Notes: a model not told the origin generated them from the sequence alone. A stretch of DNA of 64,000 nt from JAENWD01 sp963837165 (GCA_963837165.1 CAWIMD010000001.1:558001-622000), one strand, 5' to 3'; shown: positions 24,525-33,093, counted from the first letter of the stretch. Numbers and translations are program-made.

Positions 24525-25430
24525 TCAGGCCGTGGCCTTCTCCTGCCGAGCCTCCCGGCCGGCGCGATCTTCCTGATCGTCGGCTGCCTTTCCGGCGGCG
24601 GTGCCGCTCCAGTCCTTCTCGAAGACGTCGCGGAGCGCCCGCACGGCGGCGCGGTCCGAGACGATGACGCCGATCTCGCGGCGGGCATCGAGCTCGACGG
24701 CGCGCAGGCTCTGGCTTCCGAGGAACGCCTGCCGGCCGTCTCGCACGATCATGCGCGCATGCAGCCTGGCGTGGGGCAGCGGTTCGGCGGAGATCAGCCG
24801 CGCGCGCTTGCCGACGCCGCCGATGATCCGCACGCGCACGCCCTTGCGCACCCGGTCCTCGAGCAGACGGACCATCGCCGGGTCGCTGATCTTGGGGTCG
24901 TAGATGAGCAGCTCCTTCCGCGCGCGCCCGATGAAGCTCGAGAGGTGCTTCCTGGCCGTTTCCGGGCTGGTGACCAGGTGCCGCACCGCCGGCGTGACCG
25001 ATTGCCGCGTGAGGTCGGCCTCGAAGAGCCGCAGGGCTTCGGCGACGATCGCGGCGCGCCTGGTCAGCACGCCGAAACTGCGGCTGCGCGCGTCGATCGA
25101 CGTGTAGTTGAACAGCAGCACGAAGAGGATCCGCGCGTCCACCACCAGCAGCTTGCCGTGATAGCGGACCAGCTGGTCGCCGCTGCGCGCGACCGTCACG
25201 CCGACTTCCAGCAGCCGCTGCTCGAGCTTCCGCAGCCGGCGTTCGCCGCCGCTGTTCGTGTTGGCGATCAGTGCGCGCACGCGCACGCCGCGCTCGACGG
25301 CGGCCGCCAGCGCTTTCTCGACGTCGGACCGGTCGAAGCGGAAGATCGTCAGGTCGATCGTGGATTTCGCCCGATTGATCGCCGCGAGGACGGGCTCGAT
25401 GCCCTCTCCGGGGAGTACCAGCAGCTTCAC
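24525..25430 (-). CDS. Phospholipase D-like (HKD) protein
   Basis: 301 residues with two PLD-type half-domains. First motif H-x-K-x4-D: 'YHGKLLVVD' (~residues 89-97). Second is H-x-R-x4-D: 'LHARMIVRDGRQAFLGSQS' (~222-240), i.e. Lys replaced by Arg, followed by the normal G-S/N-x-S phrase. The N-terminal 'AINRAKSTIDLTIFRFDRSD' and 'AAVERGVRVRALIANTNSG' are typical of cardiolipin-synthase/nuclease-like members. No membrane helix. It ends the minus-strand trio that starts with the kinase-like lipoprotein; seven bases separate it from the DUF4956-like gene. Substrate (lipid or nucleic acid) unknown. Confidence 0.85.
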   Translation of the reverse strand: MKLLVLPGEGIEPVLAAINRAKSTIDLTIFRFDRSDVEKALAAAVERGVRVRALIANTNSGGERRLRKLEQRLLEVGVTVARSGDQLVRYHGKLLVVDARILFVLLFNYTSIDARSRSFGVLTRRAAIVAEALRLFEADLTRQSVTPAVRHLVTSPETARKHLSSFIGRARKELLIYDPKISDPAMVRLLEDRVRKGVRVRIIGGVGKRARLISAEPLPHARLHARMIVRDGRQAFLGSQSLRAVELDARREIGVIVSDRAAVRALRDVFEKDWSGTAAGKAADDQEDRAGREARQEKATA

Positions 25431-25437
25431 CGGTGCC

Positions 25438-26217
25438 TCAGCTCTTCGATTTCCGCTCGGTCCAGCTCACCGCGACCTCGTCCTGTCGGCCCAGGTGCAC
25501 GATGGCCGCCGAGACAGCCTCGGTGCCGCGGTCGAGCGGCACCCGAGTGGCGTAGCAGAGTTCGTCGGCCGACTGGCTCCTCGGCTCGTACTCGACGTGG
25601 TGCCGCCGGAGCATCGCCTCGACCTGGCGATGGATGCGGCCGGCCTCCTTCATCTTGATCGTGAGCATGAACGGAGTGGTGGCCTCCGGTTCGTGCGACT
25701 CGAGCAGCCAGAGCAGCGCGAGCAGGAAGGCCGTGGCGAATGGCGCCAGCCAGAACAGTCCCACGCCGGCGGCCAGCCCCACGCCGAGGGCCGCCAGCAT
25801 GACGCTGGCGTCCTTCGGGTCGTCGATCTTCGCGCGATACCGGATCAGCCCCGCGATCCCGACCACACCGAACGCGCGTGCGAGGCTGACCCCCACGACG
25901 ATCATGACCAGCGCGCCGATGACGGCAAGGATCACCTGCGTCTGCACGACGGCCGGTTTCCGGGGCGGAGTGCCGGCGCGCCTCGGCCGCATCGCGAGCA
26001 CGGCGCCGAGACCGGCCGCGAGCGGCAGCCGCAGCAGCGCGTGCACCAGCGACTGCTCCTCGGTCACGGGCGTGCCGTCAGCGGGCAGCGCCTGCTGTGC
26101 GGCCGCGAGGGGAGCGGCGGTCAGCAGCCAGGCGCAGCCTGTGAGCCACGCGGCCTGCAGCCAGGCTGGCGTGCTCATGGCCGCGCGGCGGGCGGACGGG
26201 ACGAAGGGCGCGCTCAT
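25438..26217 (-). CDS. DUF4956-like membrane protein
   Basis: 259 residues from ATG 26217, which overlaps the upstream stop as ATGA. N-terminal signal-like helix, then 'ILAVIGALVMIVVGVSLARA' leading into 'FGVVGIAGLIRYRAKIDDPK', the DUF4956 signature (R-x-R-x-x-I-x-D-P-x-D), and two further helices ('VMLAALGVGLAAGVGLFWLA', 'ATAFLLALLWLLES'). A C-terminal soluble domain of ~85 residues follows. DUF4956 proteins are frequently found beside CotH kinases and VTC polyphosphate polymerases in other bacteria; here the neighbour is a kinase-like lipoprotein. Confidence 0.8.
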   Translation of the reverse strand: MSAPFVPSARRAAMSTPAWLQAAWLTGCAWLLTAAPLAAAQQALPADGTPVTEEQSLVHALLRLPLAAGLGAVLAMRPRRAGTPPRKPAVVQTQVILAVIGALVMIVVGVSLARAFGVVGIAGLIRYRAKIDDPKDASVMLAALGVGLAAGVGLFWLAPFATAFLLALLWLLESHEPEATTPFMLTIKMKEAGRIHRQVEAMLRRHHVEYEPRSQSADELCYATRVPLDRGTEAVSAAIVHLGRQDEVAVSWTERKSKS

Positions 26218-27152
26218 CGCGTCTCCCGCGGCGAACCGAGCGCGAGGCCCTCCGAGATCTTCTCCTTGATCTTCCGGAGGTAACGCGTGGTCTCGTCCCG
26301 GCCGTAACCGCCCGCGCGGAAGGCGTCCCGCCACTGGTGATCGGTCAGGCGGGACAGCCGTCTGCACGTCCAGTGCACGTCGTCGGGCGTGACCTGATCC
26401 AGCAGGTCGCCATGCCGGCCGTGAAAGACGAAGTCCACGCGGCCGTCGTGGACGTCCCTGATGAAGCCCTCCTGCTCGAACGCGTTCACGTCGCTCCGCC
26501 TGGGATTCAGCCTGCCCGTCTCGCCGAGCGAGGCGCCGAGGTCCTTCACGACATACCAGCGCTCGTGGCGTCCGTTCCGCTCCGACACGTACACGGCGTT
26601 GTTGTCGTCCTTGAGGTCGGTGCTGTTCAGCACCATCATCAGCACGAGCAGGCCGCGGTACTCAGGGGTGTCGACGAACGGGTTCTGCCGCCACGACCAG
26701 ATGTCTTTCTTGTCGAGCCACTCCAGGTGCGGCCGCATCCTCGCGTGCCCCTGGAGCTGCGAGCGGCCAGCGTTGTCGGTCACCAGGTCCGGCAGGTAAT
26801 AGATCGGCGGCTGCGGATAGCCGAGCGCCCAGACGATCCGCGAGACGGTGACCTCGGACTGTGCCTCGGGGCCGAGCTTGGCGTCCCACTTGTGGCCGAG
26901 ATCGTCCTTCAGGTCCAGCGACGTGCTGAACCCGCCGGTGTCACGGGCGAGCAGGGCGTAGTCGGCGCCCGGCCGTGGCGCCAGCGCGCGCCCGCCGACA
27001 CCGTAGAAGAGATCGTCGCGGCCCGCCGGCTCGCTCCAGAACTCGATCGGCGGTCCGGGCGGCGCAGTGGCGACGCGGATCGGTGGAGCGCACGCGGCGG
27101 CGACGAGGATGGCGAGCGCGACCAGCCGCCGCGCCGGGAGAGGGCGTGTCAC
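26214..27152 (-). CDS. Secreted lipoprotein with a kinase-like pattern
   Basis: 312 residues. Lipobox 'LVAAAC' gives a lipid-anchored Cys at ~21. No named family is recognised, but the residues fall in a protein-kinase-like order: Lys92 and Glu100 in 'KWDAKLGPEAQSEVTVSR' (beta3 Lys and helix-C Glu), 'RIVWALGYPQPPIYYLPD', a catalytic-loop-like 'LNSTDLKDDNNAVYV' (D179 with N184/N185), and a metal-binding 'YVVKDLGASLG' (D204), resembling the N-x-D-x-x-x-x-N / D-x-G arrangement of HipA, CotH and Fam20 kinases. Trp-rich segments lie between. It is first in an overlapping operon with the DUF4956-like and HKD genes. The kinase reading is inference and needs structural modelling. Confidence 0.6.
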   Translation of the reverse strand: MTRPLPARRLVALAILVAAACAPPIRVATAPPGPPIEFWSEPAGRDDLFYGVGGRALAPRPGADYALLARDTGGFSTSLDLKDDLGHKWDAKLGPEAQSEVTVSRIVWALGYPQPPIYYLPDLVTDNAGRSQLQGHARMRPHLEWLDKKDIWSWRQNPFVDTPEYRGLLVLMMVLNSTDLKDDNNAVYVSERNGRHERWYVVKDLGASLGETGRLNPRRSDVNAFEQEGFIRDVHDGRVDFVFHGRHGDLLDQVTPDDVHWTCRRLSRLTDHQWRDAFRAGGYGRDETTRYLRKIKEKISEGLALGSPRETR

Positions 27153-27350
27153 ATCTGCTCGATCAGCAATTTCTGCGCCGTCTCGCGGCGCCTACCTCTG
27201 CCGTCGATAACTGCCCAGGTCTTGCACCGCGCCGGCGCGGTTCCGGTCGAGGTGTCCTGATCAGATACAGCGAGGCACGTAGTTTCAGCGCCCCAAATTG
27301 GATCGGGACGAATTACGCCGCGACGCTCGCCGGCCTCCTGCCGGGCCGGC

Positions 27351-28412
27351 TCACCGGGCGCCGGCGAGGTGCTGGGAGAAGAACGCGAAGACCCTGGTCT
27401 CGAGCCGCTGTTCGACGCCGCTGACGTGGTCGCCCTCGTAGGTCTCGAATGTGTGCGGGATGGCGTACGCGGTCAACACGCCGTCGAGCGCTTTCGAGCC
27501 CGGCAGGAGCCGGTCCTTCGTCCCGACGTCGAGCGCGATCGCGTGCAGGCGCCGCAGTCGGTCGATGTACTGGTCGATCATGGCCAGGGGCGCATTGGCG
27601 GTCCATTTGGCCAGCACGTCGGGGCGCGGCTGACCGTCCCTGGTCGGCAGATCCAGGAACAGCGGCGGGTTCTTCGGATCCGGCGACCACGCCGCCGCCG
27701 AGGCGAACATCGCCTTGCCCAGGAAGTCCAGCTTCTTCACCTCGTCCGGGCTCGTCACCTGCTCGAGCGGTCGCGCGTGCTCGGCGTCCGGCGCCTGGCC
27801 CGGCGAGAGGCAGCACGCGCTCATCGCGTAGATGGCCGAGAAAACGTCCGGCCGCTTCATCCCAATCCGCACGGTCCCGTAGCCGCCCATCGAGTGCCCC
27901 GCGAGCCCGCGGCTGCTCACGTCGGCCATCGTCCGGTAGTGGCCGTCGATGTAGGCCACCAGCTCGTCGGCGACGAAGCGCTCCCAGTCGCCGGTCGCCG
28001 GAGAGCTGGAATACATGCTGCCGAAATAGCGCGTGAACGCGTTCGGCATCACGAGGATCATCTCTTTCGCCGCCCCGCTGGCCAGCGCCGCGTCCATCGC
28101 CTTCGGGACGCTGACGAAGTGCGGCAGCACGCCCCACCAGTGGTCCGTGTCGTCGGTGTAGCCGTGGAGCAGGTAGAGGACCGGATACCGGCGCGATGGC
28201 GCCGTCCTGTAGCTGGGCGGCAGGTACACCATGACCACGCGGTCCGGCGAGTCGCCCTCGAGGTTCCCCTCGAGGGACGTGCCGTGGACCGTGATCCGCT
28301 CGACGGTGCCCGTGACGGCCTGCGCGCCTGCCCGGCCCGAGCACACGGCAGACGCCGCCAGTGCCAGGACCGCCGCAACGACATGGGACAGACGATGGTG
28401 GATGGCTCTCAC
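27351..28412 (-). CDS. Secreted esterase, esterase-D/S-formylglutathione-hydrolase fold
   Basis: 353 residues from GTG 28412, which has GAGGAGGAG just upstream; a longer frame to 28574 is probably not used. Signal peptide around 'VVAAVLALAASAVCSG'. An alpha/beta-hydrolase of the PF00756 type: 'RRYPVLYLLHGYTDDTDHWW', nucleophile elbow 'GLAGHSMGGYGTVRIGMKRP' (Ser in GHSMGG), 'MSACCLSPG', an acidic residue in 'ALDVGTKDRLLPGSK' and the catalytic His in 'YEGDHVSGVEQR'. Related enzymes hydrolyse feruloyl, acetyl or other esters on polysaccharides, or transfer mycolyl groups; periplasmic or secreted hydrolase is the safest call. Confidence 0.85.
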   Translation of the reverse strand: MRAIHHRLSHVVAAVLALAASAVCSGRAGAQAVTGTVERITVHGTSLEGNLEGDSPDRVVMVYLPPSYRTAPSRRYPVLYLLHGYTDDTDHWWGVLPHFVSVPKAMDAALASGAAKEMILVMPNAFTRYFGSMYSSSPATGDWERFVADELVAYIDGHYRTMADVSSRGLAGHSMGGYGTVRIGMKRPDVFSAIYAMSACCLSPGQAPDAEHARPLEQVTSPDEVKKLDFLGKAMFASAAAWSPDPKNPPLFLDLPTRDGQPRPDVLAKWTANAPLAMIDQYIDRLRRLHAIALDVGTKDRLLPGSKALDGVLTAYAIPHTFETYEGDHVSGVEQRLETRVFAFFSQHLAGAR

Positions 28413-28494
28413 GTCTCCTCCTCCACTCTGCGGGAGCATATGCCGCGCCCGGTGGCGCGGAGCGAGCGACGGGTCTCCGGAGGTCCCGCGATGA

Positions 28495-29561
28495 GGGTGC
28501 GGGGGCGACACGTTCCTCGCCGTCCCCGACCGCGGCCCGAACGCCGACCCGTACAACGACTGCGTGGACGACACCGCATCCTACATCACCCGGTTCCAGA
28601 CGCTGCGCCTTGCGCTTGGCGCGAATCCGTCCTATCCGGAAGCCGGCGAGCTGCCGTTCCTGCTCACCCCCACGCTCGTGCAGACAACGCTGCTGTCGAA
28701 TGCGGCCCCCCTGGTCTACGGCAACGGCAGCGCAGGGTGCCCCGGCCTGCCGGCGGGCGCGCCGTCGCTCAACGAGCCGGGTGCGCACTACTTCACCGGC
28801 CGGTCGGACAACTTCGATCCGTCGCAGCTGTCCACCAGCCCCGACAACGCCCGCTTCGACCCCGAGTCGATCCGCGTGGCGAACAACGGCAAGCACCTTT
28901 TCATCAGCGACGAGTACGGCCCGTACATCTACAGATTCAACCGCAGCAAGGGCACTCGGGACGCGGTATTCACGCTGCCGCCCACGTTCGCGGTGACCGC
29001 GCTGTCGGCCGTCGGCGACGACGAGATCGACGGTAACTCGGCGGGCCGGGTGGCCAATAAAGGCATGGAAGGCCTGGCGATCAGCCCGGACGGCATGACG
29101 CTGTTCGGGATCATGCAGAGCCCGCTCATCCAGGACGGCGGGACCGCCGCCTCGACGACGCGGATTGCCGTCCTCGATGTGGAGTCGGGCGCGCTGCTGC
29201 ACGAATTCGCGTACAGGTTCGACAACATTGGGACCGTCGCGAAGCCCAAGTACGGCACGGCCAGCGAGTTGCTCGCAGTGAACGGCCACGTGCTGCTCGT
29301 GGACGAGCGGGATGGCAAGGGCCTCGGCGACGGCAGTACCGCCGTAGAGAAGATGGTCTACCTGATCGACCTGGACGGCGCCGCGACGTGAGTGCTCTGA
29401 CGGGAGAGCCGGCCCTGGCGGCGGCGGCCGTGGCCAAGCACCCGTTCCTCGACGTGGTCGCGGCGCTCGCGGCGTCGCCGGTGGCGCTGGCGGCCGACCA
29501 GATTCCGGCGAAGCTGGAAGGCATGTCATTCGGCGACGTGAGTTGGCCGGGGCAGGCCTGA
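28495..29561 (+). pseudogene. Decayed esterase-like phytase family protein
   Basis: Family PF13449 (esterase-like activity of phytase). The frame opens after a stop at 28492 directly in mid-domain ('GDTFLAVPDRGPNADPYND'), so the signal peptide and first blade are gone. Good homology runs through 'FDPESIRVANNGKHLFISDE', 'NKGMEGLAISPDGMTLFGIM' and 'LLVDERDGKGLGDGSTAVEK' to a stop at 29389. The proper C-terminus continues one frame over ('VSALTGEPALAAAAVAKHPF', 'IPAKLEGMSFGDV') and is then cut exactly where a REP-like palindrome begins (29551). A 5' truncation, one frameshift and a 3' truncation make it a pseudogene. Confidence 0.8.
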
Positions 29562-29577
29562 AGGCCTGCGCTACAGG
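29551..29577 (+). repeat. REP-like palindrome, single copy
   Basis: GGCAGGCCTGAAGGCCTGC followed by GCTACAGG. The arms GCAGGCCT/AGGCCTGC pair around GA. The same motif, with A/T swaps that keep pairing, occurs three times at 38.4-38.6 kb. It marks the 3' breakpoint of the phytase-like pseudogene. Confidence 0.75.
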
Positions 29578-29680
29578 TGTGGCCGGGCGAGCTGGTGATA
29601 GGCTACGGCACGCACGGCCGCGGCGCGCCGCGGGTATTCCGCCCGGCGGCTCGGCGCGGCCTGCCCGATGAGGAGTTGTC

Positions 29681-30001
29681 ATGCCGAAGTTCCTGATTCA
29701 AGCGACGTACAACGCGGAGGGCACCAAGGGCCTGCTGAAGGAAGGCGGCAGCAGCCGGCGGGCCGCCGTGAAGAAGGCCGTCGAGGACCTCGGGGGAACG
29801 CTCGAGGTCTTCTACTATGCCTTCGGCGACACCGACGTCTTCACCATCTGCGACGTGCCCGACGTCGTGACCGGGCTGTGCATCGCGATGGCCGTGGACG
29901 CCTCCGGCGAGGTGCACGTGAAGACCACGCCGCTCATCTCGCCCGAGGACATCGACGCCGCCTGCCACAAGGTCGTGCACTACCGGGCGCCGGGCCGGTA
30001 G
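29681..30001 (+). CDS. GYD domain-containing protein
   Basis: 106 residues, beginning 'MPKFLIQATYNAEGTKGLLK' with GAGG upstream of the ATG. The GYD family (PF08734) has this strand-helix start, then 'RRAAVKKAVEDLGGTLEVFY' and 'AFGDTDVFTICDVPDVVTGL', where the G-D-x-D phrase is the family's GYD region. The fold is a ferredoxin-like dimer; no activity is established. It converges on the flavoprotein operon with only 15 bases between the stops. Confidence 0.88.
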   Translation: MPKFLIQATYNAEGTKGLLKEGGSSRRAAVKKAVEDLGGTLEVFYYAFGDTDVFTICDVPDVVTGLCIAMAVDASGEVHVKTTPLISPEDIDAACHKVVHYRAPGR

Positions 30002-30016
30002 GCGCACGCTCGAGGC

Positions 30017-31675
30017 TCACGTCAGCGCCAGGTACTCGTGGGCGAGGCGCACCATCATCGCGCCCTCGCCCACGGCCGAGGCCACGCGGTTCATCGCGCG
30101 TGCCCGGACGTCGCCGGCCGCGAACACGCCAGGCACGCTGGTCTCGAGCGGCAGCGGCTCGCGCGACTGCTTCCAGACCCGCGCGTAGCCCTCGGCCATC
30201 ACCAGGTCGCGCCCCGTCACCACGAAACCCGCCTTGTCGCGCAATACCTCCGGCGGCAGCCAGTCGCTCGCCGGCCGCGTGCCGATGAACACGAACAGCG
30301 CGTCGGCCTCTTCGACCTGGCTGGAGCCGTCCACGATGGACTTCAGCGTCACTCGCTCCACGTGTCCCTCGCCCTCGACCGAGGCGATTTCCATGCAGGT
30401 CCGCATGTGGATGGTCGGGGTCTTCTCGATCTGCTCGATCAGGTACCGCGACATCGTCTCCTTGCAGTCCTTGCGCCGGACGATGATCTCGACCTCTTTC
30501 GCGAAGCGCGACAGGTACATCGCGGCCTGGCCGGCGGAGTTGCCGCCGCCGACCACGAAGACACGGCGGCCCCTGAAGACGGGCGCTTCGGTGGTGGCCG
30601 CGCCATAGTAGACGCCCGCCCCGGTGTGCTCGGCCACGCCGCGCGCCGGATGCTCGCGGTAGGCCATGCCCGTCGCGGCCAGGATCGTGCGCGTGACGAC
30701 CTGGCGTCCGTCGCCGAAGGTCAGCCGCTTGTAGCCCGCCTCGATCGAGACCGCGGTCACGTCGAGCGGCGCCAGGAACTCCGCGCCCAGCCGCTGGGCC
30801 TGCACCAGCGCGCGGCGCGTCAGCTCGCTGCCGCTGACGCCCGCCGGGAATCCGAGGTAGTTCTCGATCCGGGAGCTCGAGCCGGCCTGGCCGCCCGGAC
30901 CGTGGCGATCGATCAGCAGCGTGTGCAGGCCTTCGGACGCGCCGTACACGGCGGCCGCGAGCCCGGCCGGCCCGGCCCCGACGATCACCAGGTCGTAGAG
31001 CTCCAGCGATGCCGACAGCGATCGTCCCAGGCGCTCGGCCACCTGTCGCGGCTCCGGGTCGCGCAGCACGGTGCCGTCCTCGAAGAAGAGGGCGGGCAGC
31101 GCCTCGGGGCCGAGCTGGCCCGCATCGAGCAGGGCACCGGCGGCCGGGTCGCGCGCCACGTCGATCCAGCGATAGGGGACGAGATTGCCGGCGAGGAAGT
31201 CCTTGATCGCGTGGGATCGCGGGGACCACTGGTGACCCACGAGCCGGAGCCCCTTCGCCTCTGGCAGGTATTCCGCCTGCCAGTCATCGAGCAGGTCGTC
31301 CACCACCGGATAGAGACGGTCCTCCGGCGGATCCCACGGCTTGGCCAGGTAGTGATCGACGTGCGCCTCGTTGATGGCCTTCACCGCCGCATCGATGTCC
31401 GAGTAGGCGGTGAGCAGCACACGCCTGGCCAGGGGGAACACCTCGCGCGAGCCGGCCAGCACCTCGTGTCCCGGCATGCCCGGCATGCGCTCGTCACTGA
31501 TCAGCAGCGCCAGCGCGTCGCCGCGGCTCTTCAGCTCGCGGGCGGTCGCCAGCGCCTCGTCGCCCGATCCGGCGGTCAGGACCGTGTAGTGCTCGCGGTA
31601 CCGCGATCGCAGGTCGCGTCGCACGGCCGCGAGCACCTGCGGGTCGTCGTCCGCGATGAGGATGGCGGGGTTCAT
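30017..31675 (-). CDS. Response regulator fused to thioredoxin-reductase-like flavoprotein
   Basis: 552 residues, three domains. (1) Receiver, 1-125, with all key residues: D9-D11, phospho-acceptor D61 in 'LLISDERMPGMPG', T89 and K112 in 'YLAKPW'. (2) ~140-215, a glutaredoxin/thioredoxin-like fold ('LRLVGHQWSPRSHAIKDFLA', 'LPALFFEDGTVLRDP') in which the C-x-x-C position reads SPRS, so it is not redox-active. (3) 225-552, FAD/NAD(P) module ('LVIVGAGPAGLAAAVYGASE', 'VFVVGGGNSAGQAAMYLSRF', 'GVFAAGDVRARAMNRVASAV'). The TrxR CATC site is replaced by 'YYGAATTEAP', so it cannot reduce thioredoxin in the usual way. The ATG overlaps the kinase stop (ATGA): coupled pair. A flavin oxidoreductase as the output of a two-component system is the inferred role. 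Confidence 0.9.
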   Translation of the reverse strand: MNPAILIADDDPQVLAAVRRDLRSRYREHYTVLTAGSGDEALATARELKSRGDALALLISDERMPGMPGHEVLAGSREVFPLARRVLLTAYSDIDAAVKAINEAHVDHYLAKPWDPPEDRLYPVVDDLLDDWQAEYLPEAKGLRLVGHQWSPRSHAIKDFLAGNLVPYRWIDVARDPAAGALLDAGQLGPEALPALFFEDGTVLRDPEPRQVAERLGRSLSASLELYDLVIVGAGPAGLAAAVYGASEGLHTLLIDRHGPGGQAGSSSRIENYLGFPAGVSGSELTRRALVQAQRLGAEFLAPLDVTAVSIEAGYKRLTFGDGRQVVTRTILAATGMAYREHPARGVAEHTGAGVYYGAATTEAPVFRGRRVFVVGGGNSAGQAAMYLSRFAKEVEIIVRRKDCKETMSRYLIEQIEKTPTIHMRTCMEIASVEGEGHVERVTLKSIVDGSSQVEEADALFVFIGTRPASDWLPPEVLRDKAGFVVTGRDLVMAEGYARVWKQSREPLPLETSVPGVFAAGDVRARAMNRVASAVGEGAMMVRLAHEYLALT

Positions 31676-33093
31676 CGCGGCGAATCCGACGCCTCGCGCG
31701 CGACGGCCGTCAGCACGACACGGAATTCCGTCCGCCCGGGCTCCGACTCGACCGTGATCTCGCCGTCGTTGTGGCGCACGAGGCGCCGCACGATGTCGAG
31801 TCCGAGCCCGGTGCCCTGGCCGACCGGCTTGGTGGTGAAGAACGGATCGAAGATGCGGTCGAGGATCTCTGGCGGGATGCCGCTGCCGTTGTCCGAGATG
31901 CACACGACGACGTGCCGCTGATCGGGAGTCGCCACCACCTCGACGCGCCCGCCGTCGGGGACCGCGTCCAGCGCGTTGTCGATCAGGTTGGCCCAGATCT
32001 GGTTCAGTTCGCCGGCGAAGCCGCGGACCTGGGGAAGCCCGGGCTCGATCCGGATATCGACGGACGCGTCCCTCTTCCGGGCCTTCGCTTTCAGGACGGC
32101 GGCCGTGTTGGCGAGCCCCTGCCGCAGGTCCACCGGCTCGGCGACCGCGGCCTGGTCCATGTGGGTGAACCCCTTGATCGCCATGACGAGGCCCGCGATG
32201 CGCGTGGCGGCTTCCTGGATCTCCGAGGCGAGGCTGCGCACCGAGCAGCCGGCCGCGATCCAGCGCATCACCGCGTTCAGTGCCGCGCCGTCTACCGCAC
32301 CGGCAATCAGATCCAGCGCGTCGAAGGTCACGCCAGTGTCGGCCAGCGCCTCGGCCGGTGCGGGATCGAGGCCGCGATCGGTCAGCCAGTCGGCAATCGC
32401 CTCTTCGCGCTCGGCCTGCTGGATGGAGGAGCGGACGCCCTCCTCGCGCGCGAGGGCGCAGGAGGCGCGGACCGCGTCCACGGCGGCGAGCTGGTCGTCG
32501 CTGAGCCGCGCGGCGCCCAGGGCGCGCGTGGCCTGCTCGGCATCGTCCAGCCGGTTCTCCAGCAGGGCGGCGCTGCGTTCGATGGCCGCCGCCGGGTTGT
32601 TCAGCTCGTGCGCGAGCCCCGCCGCGAGTTTCCCGAGCGAGACCATCTTCTCGGTGTGCAGGTCGCTCGACGTGAAGGCGCGCGCACGATCGATCATCGT
32701 GTGCACCAGCATCGACGTGATCTCGTGGCACTCGCGGGTCATCTCGCGCAGGCAGTTGCTCGGGATGGCGAGGACGGCCGTCGCCTCCTGCGCCACCGTG
32801 TCGCCCGGGGGGCTCACCATGCGGGAGTATGGGAGCAGCCCCGTCACGTCGCCCTCGCGCCACTCCATGACCTTGTTCGGGCCCGCGCCGCGATCCACGA
32901 AGATGGCAATGCGACCCGAGAGCAGCACGTACAGCCCCTCCACGCGCGCGTGCTTCGAGCTGAGCACGGCGCCGGCATCGTACTGCCGGACCGACCCGTG
33001 GGCGGCCATCCACGCGAGCTCCTCGCGGGGCATGCCGCCGATGGTCTTCAGCGCGGTGAGCCGGTCGACGAGATCGGGCGCGGTCATGGCCAT
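31672..33093 (-). CDS. Sensor histidine kinase with N-terminal cyclic-nucleotide-binding-like domain
   Basis: 473 residues, no membrane helix. Residues ~10-130 form a CRP/cNMP-type beta-roll ('DAGAVLSSKHARVEGLYVLL', 'GRIAIFVDRG', 'VLAIPSNCLREMTRECHEI'); the phosphate-binding cassette is poorly kept, so the ligand may not be cAMP. Then the dimerisation helix with H162 in 'KLAAGLAHELNNPAAAIERS', a long extra helical insert (~175-290), and the ATPase domain: N-box 'IWANLIDNALDAVPDGG', G1 'ISDNGSGIPPEIL', F-box 'IFDPFFTTKPVGQGTGLGLD'. It is cytoplasmic and translationally coupled to the response-regulator flavoprotein, its evident partner. Confidence 0.9.
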   Translation of the reverse strand: MAMTAPDLVDRLTALKTIGGMPREELAWMAAHGSVRQYDAGAVLSSKHARVEGLYVLLSGRIAIFVDRGAGPNKVMEWREGDVTGLLPYSRMVSPPGDTVAQEATAVLAIPSNCLREMTRECHEITSMLVHTMIDRARAFTSSDLHTEKMVSLGKLAAGLAHELNNPAAAIERSAALLENRLDDAEQATRALGAARLSDDQLAAVDAVRASCALAREEGVRSSIQQAEREEAIADWLTDRGLDPAPAEALADTGVTFDALDLIAGAVDGAALNAVMRWIAAGCSVRSLASEIQEAATRIAGLVMAIKGFTHMDQAAVAEPVDLRQGLANTAAVLKAKARKRDASVDIRIEPGLPQVRGFAGELNQIWANLIDNALDAVPDGGRVEVVATPDQRHVVVCISDNGSGIPPEILDRIFDPFFTTKPVGQGTGLGLDIVRRLVRHNDGEITVESEPGRTEFRVVLTAVAREASDSPR

